Shown here: piece by piece, positions 1 to 6,066 of the stretch
Layout: every line of letters starts with the position of its first letter
How positions within the stretch are numbered: position 1 is the first letter of the stretch
NCBI GenBank assembly: GCA_003158355.1
Contig: PMIV01000271.1
Coordinates: 1-10,323 of the forward strand
Direction: 5' to 3'
Source of the DNA: Anaerolineaceae bacterium
GTDB lineage: Bacteria; Chloroflexota; Anaerolineae; Anaerolineales; Anaerolineaceae
DNA length: 10,323 nucleotides
Position numbers and translations under genes: made by a program
The notes under the pieces: model-generated
What the model was told of the DNA's origin: nothing
The model's input: only the letters and a program-made list of their open reading frames with translations
The model's database searches: none

Positions 1-1538
1 CCGGCGGCATGGGTGCCGGCATTGCGCACCACGCCTTCCATCTGGCTGGCGGTATCGATCAGTTCGCGCACATAATCACTTTCATCGTGGATGGCTTTAA
101 AACCGGCATCCTCCACGATGGCTTCGGCCAGCGTCATTTGCTTGCCGGGAACGTTCGGGATAGCCTTGGCCACCCGATCCACTTCGGAGAGTGGAATATC
201 CATCACCCGACCAACATCGCGGATAGCGCCGCGCGCGCCCATTGTGCCAAAGGTGATGATCTGGGCGACCTTATCCGTGCCGTAGTGTTGGGCGCAGTAT
301 TCCATGATCTTGCCACGCTTGTCATCCTGAAAATCCAGGTCAATATCCGGCATAGAAATACGGCCGGGGTTCAAGAAGCGCTCAAAGAAGAGGCTGTAGG
401 TCATCGGTTCGACCAGAGTAATATCCAGGGTGTAAGCCACCATGGAACCGGCAGCCGAACCACGTGCGTTATACCAGACGCCGTGGCTGGCCGCGTACTG
501 GCACAAATCCCAAACGATGAGAAAATAGGCGTCAAAACCCATTTGATGGATGACGCTCAGTTCATATTCCAGACGTTTCCGTACTTCGGGATCGCGAGCC
601 TTGTCTCCGTAATTGCGGATCAGTCCTTCTTCACACAACTTGCGCAGATAGGTTTCAGCGGTGAAGCCTTCTGGCACATCGAAGCGCGGCAGATGGTAGC
701 CTTTTTTGGAGAGATCGACGTTGCACCTTTCGGCGATGGTCAGGGTGTTGGTCAGCGCTTCCGGGTTTTCGGGGAAAAGCGCGGCCATCTCTTCAGGAGA
801 GCGCAGATAGTAAGTATCTCCGGTCATCCTCATGCGTTTGGGGTCGGAAAGGAGTGAACCGGTTTGGATGCATAAAAGAATATCCTGCAGATGGGCATCG
901 CTGTGATTGATGTAATGCACGTCATTGGTGGCAATGGTCTTGAGGTTGTAGCGCTTGCTTAGATCGAGCAGGGTACGATTCAACGCCGGCAATTCGGGGA
1001 TATTGTGATTTTGGAGCTCGACGAAAAAATTCTCGGCGCCGAAAGTCTGTACATACCATTCCAACACCTGACGCCCGGCTTCCACCCCTTTGTTCATGAT
1101 GGTGCGGGGAACTTCGCCAGACATGCAGGCTGTCGAAGCAATGAGGCCTTCAGAATGTTGTTCCAGATACTCGTGATCGACACGGGGATAATAATAAAAG
1201 CCTTCCAACTGCGAAGCACTGGCAATTTTAAGCAGATTTTGATAACCGGCTTGATTCTCAGCCAGCAGCAGCAGGTGATAACTGTGTTTGTCTTTTTGCG
1301 CATCTCGGTCGGTCATGCGGCGGGCGGACACATAGGTTTCAAGGCCAATAATGGGTTTGATGCCGGCATCTTTGCAGGCAAGGTAAAACTCGATGACCCC
1401 GAACATGGTGCCGTGGTCGGTAATCGCCAGTGAATCCATACCCATTTCTTTAGCGCGGTGGACGAGCTTTTTAATATTGCTGAAGCCGTCCAGCAGCGAA
1501 TATTCAGTATGAACGTGAAGATGGGTGAATGAAGACAT
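1..1538 (-). CDS. dnaE: DNA polymerase III subunit alpha (N-terminal 512 codons, cut by left edge)
   Basis: Replicative polymerase catalytic subunit, extending DNA in the cytoplasm as part of the Pol III holoenzyme. Translating the minus strand from the ATG at 1538 gives an open frame to the edge. It begins MSSFTHLHVHTEYSLLDG, the classic PHP-domain opening of DnaE, followed by TDHGTMFG and IKPIIGLETYVSA. Further on it carries NARGSAAGSMVAYTL (compare the GRGS-AGSLVAYAL motif) and MPDIDLDF at about residues 396-403. Asp398 and Asp400 match two of the three catalytic aspartates of E. coli DnaE (401 and 403); the third lies outside the window. The last residues, RNAGTHAAG, also match the family. 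No frameshift or stop was seen in the parts checked. There is no strong Shine-Dalgarno site, only AGGTAG about 15 nt upstream of the ATG, but the protein start is typical. The form is DnaE rather than PolC, since the PHP domain is N-terminal with no exonuclease insertion. Confidence 0.97.
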   Translation of the reverse strand, partial: MSSFTHLHVHTEYSLLDGFSNIKKLVHRAKEMGMDSLAITDHGTMFGVIEFYLACKDAGIKPIIGLETYVSARRMTDRDAQKDKHSYHLLLLAENQAGYQNLLKIASASQLEGFYYYPRVDHEYLEQHSEGLIASTACMSGEVPRTIMNKGVEAGRQVLEWYVQTFGAENFFVELQNHNIPELPALNRTLLDLSKRYNLKTIATNDVHYINHSDAHLQDILLCIQTGSLLSDPKRMRMTGDTYYLRSPEEMAALFPENPEALTNTLTIAERCNVDLSKKGYHLPRFDVPEGFTAETYLRKLCEEGLIRNYGDKARDPEVRKRLEYELSVIHQMGFDAYFLIVWDLCQYAASHGVWYNARGSAAGSMVAYTLDITLVEPMTYSLFFERFLNPGRISMPDIDLDFQDDKRGKIMEYCAQHYGTDKVAQIITFGTMGARGAIRDVGRVMDIPLSEVDRVAKAIPNVPGKQMTLAEAIVEDAGFKAIHDESDYVRELIDTASQMEGVVRNAGTHAA

Positions 1539-1586
1539 TATTGACTCGTTTCTACCTATAGAAAGAATATTGACCCGCTAAAAATC

Positions 1587-1595
1587 ATTATAGCA
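1587..1595 (-). promoter_or_regulatory. Probable dnaE promoter, extended -10
   Basis: Read on the minus strand this is TGCTATAAT, a perfect TATAAT with the extended TGn element, about 50 bp upstream of the dnaE ATG. The -35 position holds only a poor match (GATACC at about 1610-1615), as expected for an extended -10 promoter. Placement is seen directly; activity is inferred. Confidence 0.55.
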
Positions 1596-1679
1596 TGAGG
1601 GTTATCACCGGTATCGATGATCCTCAATAATTTAAGTGAATCGTTGAATAAAAAGCAATTGCGGCGATGGGTAACTTTA

Positions 1680-2306
1680 TTAAAAGAAAGACACAATGTC
1701 ACCGGGCTTGATCCCCAGATCGTCAGCATTTAATTTATAGTCTTTGAAATCACCGAAGGTCAGATCGTGGATATCAAGATGCTTTTTTTGTTTTGCATAT
1801 TCAAATAATTTAAGATAACTATCATTCACCCGATTCGGCCAGGAAAGTGCCAGCATTTTTGCCATGCGCTCGATACGATTGGCATCATCCCCCTCAATTT
1901 CAACAAAATGGCCAAATGGCATCTCGTCCAGATCGAGTTCTAAGTTTTCTAATTGATATTTAGTACGCCATTTTTCGTATCTGACGTTGATGTGATACCC
2001 CAGGGCTTCAAGCAGCAAGCGGGTAGATTCAAAGTCGCTGACCTCAATTTCGATTTCCTGGCGCACGGCCACGCTCTTGCCCCATTCAGAGGGGCCCTTA
2101 TAAGTGAGATAAACGGCCTGATCCTGGCGCAGGCGCAGCACCTGGTGAGCCTTGGTGAGGGAGAGGTCAGAAGTATCAAAACGCAGATTGGTTTCGAAGG
2201 TGCGCGGCTGGGTCATGCTCGCGCCAACGCTGCGTAAGCGTTGTTCAAAAGAGGGAGCGTCGTTGAGGAAAAACTTCACTTCCATTTCCAGATTATTCTT
2301 GTTCAT
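1680..2306 (-). CDS. CYTH-domain protein (class IV adenylate cyclase / triphosphatase family)
   Basis: A 208-residue protein of the CYTH (triphosphate tunnel) superfamily, whose members bind triphosphate-containing substrates with divalent metal. They include inorganic triphosphatases, thiamine triphosphatases and CyaB-type adenylate cyclases. The N-terminus has the signature ExExK as E7-M-E-V-K11. Later charged strands expected of the tunnel follow: VLRLRQ, LTYKGP, RQEIEIEV, and ELDLDEMPFGHFVEIEG. The C-terminal ~45 residues form a tail beyond the core fold. The ATG at 2306 is preceded by GGGAGGA with 4-5 nt spacing, and the gene start overlaps the end of the upstream membrane-protein gene by 14 nt, so the two are probably co-transcribed and translationally coupled. 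The substrate cannot be told from sequence alone; an inorganic or thiamine triphosphatase is as likely as a cyclase. Confidence 0.9.
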   Translation of the reverse strand: MNKNNLEMEVKFFLNDAPSFEQRLRSVGASMTQPRTFETNLRFDTSDLSLTKAHQVLRLRQDQAVYLTYKGPSEWGKSVAVRQEIEIEVSDFESTRLLLEALGYHINVRYEKWRTKYQLENLELDLDEMPFGHFVEIEGDDANRIERMAKMLALSWPNRVNDSYLKLFEYAKQKKHLDIHDLTFGDFKDYKLNADDLGIKPGDIVSFF

Positions 2307-2796
2307 TTGTTCCTCCCATAAAGGAAGAGTCTTGCGATTCTTCGTGTACTGTTTTCGGTGAGTTCATGTTGGGTCCGATCGACCAGAGGCCCGCCAGAAC
2401 CAGACCGAGTAGAATTATAAAAAACACCAGAGAAAAAATCTGGTCGACGAGCGGCTGCGGATTCAGGTTAAAAACCAGGCGATCCAGCCAGAACCAGACT
2501 GCGGCAGCTATCACGCCGGCAATATTATATGAGGGAGCCCAGTGAATGCGAGCGAGCAGCAGGGCTGCCCCAACAAAAAATATACCTGCCAGCAAGAGAC
2601 CCTGAAAAACCGGGTAAAGCGGCCCAAAACGGTATCCAATGGCAACCAGTAGATTCCAGCTCTGCATGGCACGGAAGGCTTGCAGCAGGGACGTGAAACC
2701 GGCTGCGACAAGGATCAAACTCAGCATCCATAATAACAGAGGACGTTTTTGTTTCTCTGCGAGGCCGCTTTCTGAAAAATTCTCAGTCATTTTCAC
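2293..2796 (-). CDS. Four-helix integral membrane protein, unknown function
   Basis: A 167-residue protein with about four hydrophobic segments (residues ~19-41, 62-83, 90-108 and 118-140), a polar N-terminus and a short acidic C-terminal tail ending GGTNEQE. No catalytic motif or recognisable family is seen. Two starts are possible: GTG at 2796 and ATG at 2790; neither has a strong Shine-Dalgarno site. The nearby promoter would place the transcript start almost at the GTG, which suggests a leaderless or very short leader message. Its 3' end overlaps the CYTH gene by 14 nt, which argues for a two-gene operon, but the shared process is unknown. That it is a real gene is supported by the overlap geometry and the sustained hydrophobic pattern. 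Confidence 0.8.
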   Translation of the reverse strand: MKMTENFSESGLAEKQKRPLLLWMLSLILVAAGFTSLLQAFRAMQSWNLLVAIGYRFGPLYPVFQGLLLAGIFFVGAALLLARIHWAPSYNIAGVIAAAVWFWLDRLVFNLNPQPLVDQIFSLVFFIILLGLVLAGLWSIGPNMNSPKTVHEESQDSSFMGGTNEQE

Positions 2797-2803
2797 GGGC
2801 TTA

Positions 2804-2833
2804 ATTATCTCACTTGTTTACGCGTTTTGTCAT
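2804..2833 (-). promoter_or_regulatory. Promoter of the membrane protein-CYTH operon
   Basis: On the minus strand the -35 is ATGACA (2828-2833) and the -10 is GATAAT (2804-2809), with an 18-bp spacer and a TGA that also fits an extended -10. Transcription would start near 2797, within a base or two of the GTG codon at 2796. Each hexamer is one base from consensus. Confidence 0.55.
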
Positions 2834-2850
2834 TGGAAAAATGGCTTCGT

Positions 2851-2895
2851 CGATTTTGTGATCCGGCATAAAATTAATCCATAAAATGTGGTGGG
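2851..2895 (+). repeat. Intergenic repeat copy 1 (5'-truncated)
   Basis: The central part of the repeat found again at 3401, 4761 and 6387: CGATTTTGTGATCC, then ATAAAATTAATCCAT, then a shortened tail with GGTGGG. The 5' hairpin present in the other copies is missing; the promoter of the leftward operon lies there instead. It lies between that operon and the small lipoprotein gene, whose Shine-Dalgarno site follows within a few bases. Confidence 0.7.
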
Positions 2896-2908
2896 CTAGG
2901 AAATGATT

Positions 2909-3394
2909 ATGAAAAATCGATTTTTGATAATAATTTGCTTTGTTTTTGTCTTGGTAATAGTTTTGACTGCATGCTCAACTTCTGAGAAGAAGGATCCTCT
3001 TTCTTTCGATAGCAGGTATTTAAATCAGCAAATTAAAATTAGTCCGTTCGATTACGTAAATACATTTACAACTAAAGGCCCGCTTCGTCTTCATCTTGAA
3101 TATAACTCAAGTAATAAGATTGTATTTCCTAATAATTATGGCCTCAGGATATTTGAAGAAACCAAGGATGATTGGCAAGAAATCAAGGAAAAACCAACAG
3201 TGCGAATTCCATCTGGGGATATAATTCTCTCGCCTGAGGTGGATATCACCGCAGTTGATACAGTCGGTTTATTTCCAGAATTAACAAATTTTAACAAAAG
3301 TACCAAGCTTTGTATTTATGTAATTGGGCAAATGATGGATAATGGTGAAGCGAAATCCGTTGCTGCATATACAAATGTTGTTTTATATCCGTGA
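2909..3394 (+). CDS. Small predicted lipoprotein, unknown function
   Basis: About 161 residues. The N-terminus has a basic start (MKNRF), a hydrophobic stretch and a lipobox LTAC followed by Ser, so the mature protein should be lipid-anchored outside the membrane. The rest alternates polar and beta-prone residues with aromatic patches, compatible with a small beta-sandwich, but no known domain was recognised. An ATG at 2903 is also in frame; 2909 is preferred because AGGA at 2898-2901 then sits 7 nt upstream rather than 1 nt. The gene is AT-rich compared with dnaE and gatA and lies between repeat copies 1 and 2, which suggests an acquired module. Intergenic repeat copy 2 starts about 7 bp after its stop. 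Confidence 0.8.
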   Translation: MKNRFLIIICFVFVLVIVLTACSTSEKKDPLSFDSRYLNQQIKISPFDYVNTFTTKGPLRLHLEYNSSNKIVFPNNYGLRIFEETKDDWQEIKEKPTVRIPSGDIILSPEVDITAVDTVGLFPELTNFNKSTKLCIYVIGQMMDNGEAKSVAAYTNVVLYP

Positions 3395-3400
3395 TAATAA

Positions 3401-3500
3401 GAGTAGTAGGGACGCGCTCCCAACGCACCAATTTTGTGATTCACTATACAATTAATCCTTGCCGGACTTCATACTGTCCCGGTAAATGGTGGGGGATTTC
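3401..3500 (+). repeat. Intergenic repeat copy 2
   Basis: Starts 7 bp after the lipoprotein stop. Order of blocks: GCGCTCCCAACGCACC (degraded hairpin), ATTTTGTGATTCAC, TATACAATTAATCC, a variable stretch, then GTCCCGGTAAATGGTGGGG. Over the 28-nt central block it differs from copy 5 (6387) by a single base. An upstream ATG at 3486 for the following gene would lie inside this repeat, another reason to reject that start. Confidence 0.8.
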
Positions 3501-3539
3501 AAAAGTCATTATCAGCAATTTCCTCAGGAGGAAAATAAA

Positions 3540-4754
3540 ATGAAGAAATTATTATTGGAAACAATATTAATTTTCTTTTTATTGTGTTCCTGTAATCAAG
3601 TTAATATCAAAAAACCTATTAATACTGAGTCGGCTTTGTCAAATTCCACTGACTCATCTCAAACAGACGGTTGCATTGCACCGCTAACCAATTTTGCTTA
3701 CCCAGTAGGGGGAGATGTTATTGATCTTCCTGCACCGGCTGATCAAGTAATAATGTTGCCGCCAAGTTCATGGAAGTTAGTATCGACATTACCCATCGAC
3801 ACAATTACTGAATATGGAAATAACTTTGGGTCTGGAACGATTCGAAAAAATGGTGATCATGAAGAATTTTGGGTTATTCCAGAAGGTTACTTAGGAATCG
3901 ATATATTAAATTTGGAAACAAAAGTCTGGAGACATATTGAAGAGAAAAATGATTTTGTAAAAAATTCATTTCTATTTCTTGATCAAGACAATTCAATTTG
4001 GGCAGCTAAAGGACTTAGTGGAAATTCACCATTACTTCTCCATTTTAATGACCAATCTTCTCAATTTGAAACTATTTCAGATCAAGACGGATTACTTAAT
4101 AATAGTTCACAAAATAATAATATTGCTTCTTTAAAAATTGATCCAAGTGGAATCTTTTGGATGGTTGTTCAGAACAATGATTTAGCCAATGACCCTCACG
4201 CCTACATTCTGTATAGTTTTAATCCGAGAACACTTAAGGCGAAAAAACACAATATCAGTATAGATTTTGATGGTGACCTCGCGATTGGTAAAAACAACAC
4301 AATATATCTTTTGAATGCTCAAAAAGGGATAGTTACTGCTTATGATTCACAAAAAAATGCTGTAATTACCTACGAAATAGGCACAAAATTGGATGCGTCG
4401 GAAGATTTCGATCTTTTTTATGATTCTACAGATCGATTGTGGGTGAGCGACATTGGCTGGTTTGATTTTTCAAAAGAGTATGATTATCCCCATTGGTATG
4501 AAATTGTTCGCTCCTCATCGTTTTTAATGTATATATATTCTTCAGCAATATGGAGATGGGGAAATCCGAGTTTTACTAACCAAACATCAGACGGCTTGTT
4601 GTGGTTCATTTTTCCTAATGGAACTGGTTGGCTTGACCCTTCAAAAGGAAAGTGGTGCATTTTTACAAGTTATTCTAGCAAAGTAATGGAAGATAATGAC
4701 CATAATTTGTGGATTTTTGTAAACCACTCTTTATATGAAAAAATGAGCAAGTAA
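3540..4754 (+). CDS. Beta-propeller lipoprotein (two-component-regulator-propeller-like repeats)
   Basis: A 404-residue predicted extracytoplasmic lipoprotein. The signal peptide MKKLLLETILIFFLLCSC ends in a lipobox LCSC followed by Asn. The mature part holds repeated short motifs with the Asp-x-x-(I/L/F)-W pattern of Reg_prop-type blades: DNSIWAA (~residue 153), SGIFWMV (~206), DRLWVSD (~300), DGLLWFI (~356) and HNLWIFV (~390). Related propellers form the sensor part of hybrid two-component systems, but here there is no membrane helix or kinase, so it probably binds a ligand or partner at the cell surface. ATG 3540 is chosen because AGGAGG at 3526-3531 lies 8 nt upstream; an in-frame ATG at 3486 lacks such a site and falls in the repeat. 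The gene is strongly AT-rich. Repeat copies border it on both sides. Confidence 0.82.
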   Translation: MKKLLLETILIFFLLCSCNQVNIKKPINTESALSNSTDSSQTDGCIAPLTNFAYPVGGDVIDLPAPADQVIMLPPSSWKLVSTLPIDTITEYGNNFGSGTIRKNGDHEEFWVIPEGYLGIDILNLETKVWRHIEEKNDFVKNSFLFLDQDNSIWAAKGLSGNSPLLLHFNDQSSQFETISDQDGLLNNSSQNNNIASLKIDPSGIFWMVVQNNDLANDPHAYILYSFNPRTLKAKKHNISIDFDGDLAIGKNNTIYLLNAQKGIVTAYDSQKNAVITYEIGTKLDASEDFDLFYDSTDRLWVSDIGWFDFSKEYDYPHWYEIVRSSSFLMYIYSSAIWRWGNPSFTNQTSDGLLWFIFPNGTGWLDPSKGKWCIFTSYSSKVMEDNDHNLWIFVNHSLYEKMSK

Positions 4755-4760
4755 TTTATT

Positions 4761-4895
4761 AGTCGTAGTGTGCTCCCAGCGCACCAATTTGGTGGTCCAC
4801 CGTAAAATTAATCCATGCCTGATTACTTGCGATCCAGGTAAAAGGCGGGATATTTTTTATAGAAATGGTACGGTCAAAACCGACCGCACCATACA
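4761..4895 (+). repeat. Intergenic repeat copy 3 (longest)
   Basis: Starts about 6 bp after the propeller stop codon with AGTCGTAGTGTGCTCCC. It contains GTGTGC-TCCCA-GCGCAC, a 6-bp stem with one G-T pair and the same 5-nt loop as copy 4. The central block (AATTAATCCATGCC) follows, then GGTAAAAGGCGGGATA, and a 3' hairpin region with CGGT-CAAA-ACCG inside an outer ATGGT/ACCAT pair. Its tail matches copy 4; its middle matches copies 1, 2 and 5. Confidence 0.82.
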
Positions 4896-4952
4896 TACTG
4901 AACTATTAACTATTTGCCGATTTTGATAATCTTTATGCATATAAACAATTAC

Positions 4953-4970
4953 TTTATAGAATTCTATAAA
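4953..4970. repeat. Perfect 18-bp palindrome over the immunity gene stop
   Basis: TTTATAGAATTCTATAAA is identical to its reverse complement. It covers the last codon and the TAG stop of the minus-strand gene (4964-4966). In RNA it could fold, but no U-tract follows on either side, so it is not a standard terminator. The flanking 4896-4963 is AT-rich with nothing else recognisable. Confidence 0.6.
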
Positions 4971-5272
4971 ATACTTGACTCTTGAAATTTTTGATTAATT
5001 AGATCAAATAATATTAGTCGGACATCATTTAATTTTTTAATTATTGGCTCTGATAATGATTTTTCTGATTCTGAACTGATAACACCGAAATATTCTTCAA
5101 GAATCCACCATTGTTGCATAATTAGCTTAGTCCAATCATCATCCCTTATTTCTAAGGAATAAATTAAGCTTTTAAGATTGTTCACAATTCTTTTTAGATC
5201 ATTAAAATTACTAATCTCAACTTTTGCTGATTCAAGCATTAATTGATATCTGAAAAGATCATTATTAGACAT
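4964..5272 (-). CDS. Predicted immunity protein of the adjacent toxin tip
   Basis: A 102-residue, probably all-helical acidic protein rich in Leu, Ile, Asn and Glu, with a Trp-containing core (DDDWTKLIMQQWWILEEYF). It has no signal peptide or membrane segment. ATG 5272 is preferred: AAGGG lies 8 nt upstream, whereas the in-frame ATG at 5278 has it only 2 nt away. It lies 14 nt (8 nt for the alternative start) downstream of the toxin-tip stop on the same strand, the standard order for a toxin C-terminal domain and its immunity gene. No sequence family is recognised; the role is inferred from position, size and composition. A type II antitoxin for a free-standing small toxin is the alternative. 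Confidence 0.6.
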   Translation of the reverse strand: MSNNDLFRYQLMLESAKVEISNFNDLKRIVNNLKSLIYSLEIRDDDWTKLIMQQWWILEEYFGVISSESEKSLSEPIIKKLNDVRLILFDLINQKFQESSIL

Positions 5273-5286
5273 AATCATATCCCTTT

Positions 5287-5565
5287 TTATGGGTTTCCAT
5301 ACCCATTAGTAAGTAATACTCCTGTTAATGCATTTTGGATTACTCGAATATTATTCACAGGATGATAAAAAGTTTGGGCCAAAGAAGTATTTCCAACTCC
5401 TAGTGCATATTCCAACACACATTGGATTACGCTAGGAGGAATGCCATTTTCTATTAACCTGTCAACTGCATGACCAGAATATGTCAATCCATAAATTATT
5501 GTTTCACTAAAACCTTCTACGTTTAGAGGGTTTCCTTTTAGCCCAGTTATCTGATCATTAGTAAA
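5287..5565 (-). pseudogene. Orphan polymorphic-toxin C-terminal tip (DUF4258-like nuclease fold)
   Basis: The open frame encodes about 92 residues. Its C-terminal 66 read TYSGHAVDRLIENGIPPSV, then QTFYHPVNNIRVIQNA, ending NGYGNP. The pattern S-G-H-A-x-x-R-x-x-x-x-G-I, a following helix and Y-x-P-V-N-x-I-x-V-I resembles the DUF4258-type domain found at the tips of Rhs/RHS-like and other contact-dependent toxins (recalled, not searched). Upstream, in the same frame, 26 more codons read like a pre-toxin linker (QITGLKGNPLNVEGF) before a TAA at 5566-5568. There is no ATG or GTG start; only TTG at 5487 is available and it has no Shine-Dalgarno site. I therefore read it as a tip cut loose from a large carrier protein, with the immunity gene just downstream. 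A small intact toxin starting at TTG 5487 cannot be excluded. Confidence 0.55.
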
Positions 5566-5600
5566 TTATACGTGGAAACTGATCCCCACATTCAGGATTC

Positions 5601-5690
5601 AGTGTGCGCTCCCAGCGCACCGATTTAATTGTCCGGGTAAAAAGCGGGTTATTTAAAAATGGCGCGGTTAAAAGCGACCGCACAATAAAT
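5601..5690 (+). repeat. Intergenic repeat copy 4
   Basis: Has the cleanest 5' hairpin: GTGCGC-TCCCA-GCGCAC, perfect 6-bp stem. It lacks most of the central AATTAATCC block, then continues GTCCGGGTAAAAAGCGGG and a tail ending GCGGTT-AAAAGC-GACCGC, a second hairpin (one G-U). TGTGCG at 5603-5608 and CGCACA at 5679-5684 form short terminal inverted repeats. It lies between the toxin-tip remnant and the mazEF promoter; 5691-5747 shows nothing further. Confidence 0.8.
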
Positions 5691-5747
5691 ACCAAATCCA
5701 GGCGAGGGAGACATTTCTACATTACACCATACACTAATGACACATGG

Positions 5748-5776
5748 TTGACAGTAATATAAAAAGTATGTACAAT
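5748..5776 (+). promoter_or_regulatory. mazEF promoter
   Basis: TTGACA at 5748-5753, 17-bp spacer, TACAAT at 5771-5776: a near-consensus housekeeping promoter. The transcript would start about 20 nt before the mazE ATG, close to its Shine-Dalgarno site. Confidence 0.8.
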
Positions 5777-5787
5777 GTAATTACATT
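5774..5787. promoter_or_regulatory. Palindromic operator overlapping the mazEF -10
   Basis: AATGTAATTACATT is a perfect 14-bp palindrome covering the end of the -10 and the start point. Antitoxins of the MazE/AbrB type autorepress by binding palindromes at their promoter, so this is the expected operator. The site is seen directly; binding is inferred. Confidence 0.6.
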
Positions 5788-5805
5788 TAGCAAGGAGAAT
5801 ATTTC

Positions 5806-6066
5806 ATGAGCATGATGATTCGTTCAAAAGTAGTAAAAATTGGCAATTCACGGGGAGTTCGAATTCCTCGCACATTGCTTGAACAAGCCAGTCTAACAGT
5901 TGATGTTGAAATGTGTGTAGATGGTAACAAGCTCATCATCCAATCTGCCCAACAAGTGCGTAAGGGGTGGGGAACTCAGTTCGCTGCAATGGCCGCTCAG
6001 AGTGATGATCAACAGCTTATTCAAGGATCCACCAGCCAATGGGATGAAGACGAGTGGACATGGTAG
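5806..6066 (+). CDS. mazE: MazE-like antitoxin, SpoVT-AbrB domain
   Basis: An 86-residue antitoxin of a type II module. The swapped-hairpin AbrB DNA-binding domain occupies about residues 4-50, with VVKIGNSRGVRIPRTLLEQA, the conserved core of MazE-type proteins. The C-terminal ~30 residues are acidic and Trp-rich (QWDEDEWTW), as expected of the flexible tail that lies in the toxin groove. ATG 5806 is chosen since AGGAG at 5793-5797 is 8 nt upstream; ATGs at 5812 and 5815 are less well placed. It has its own promoter and palindromic operator and overlaps mazF. As a complex it should repress transcription, and alone be degraded faster than the toxin. Confidence 0.92.
   Translation: MSMMIRSKVVKIGNSRGVRIPRTLLEQASLTVDVEMCVDGNKLIIQSAQQVRKGWGTQFAAMAAQSDDQQLIQGSTSQWDEDEWTW

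Noticed and set aside
9..857. Long plus-strand open frame across the first 850 bases, and another at 1005-1433
   Set aside because: Both are shadows of dnaE on the minus strand, whose translation shows PHP and PDIDLDF motifs throughout; the plus-strand translations show no family pattern.
3486..3539. Extended N-terminus for the propeller lipoprotein from ATG 3486
   Set aside because: It would begin inside repeat copy 2, has no suitable ribosome site and would bury the signal peptide; ATG 3540 has AGGAGG 8 nt upstream.
4769..4790. Repeat hairpins as intrinsic terminators
   Set aside because: The stem is only 6 bp and followed by CAATTT or CGATTTT rather than a T-run; two of the copies have lost the stem. 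A weak role remains possible.
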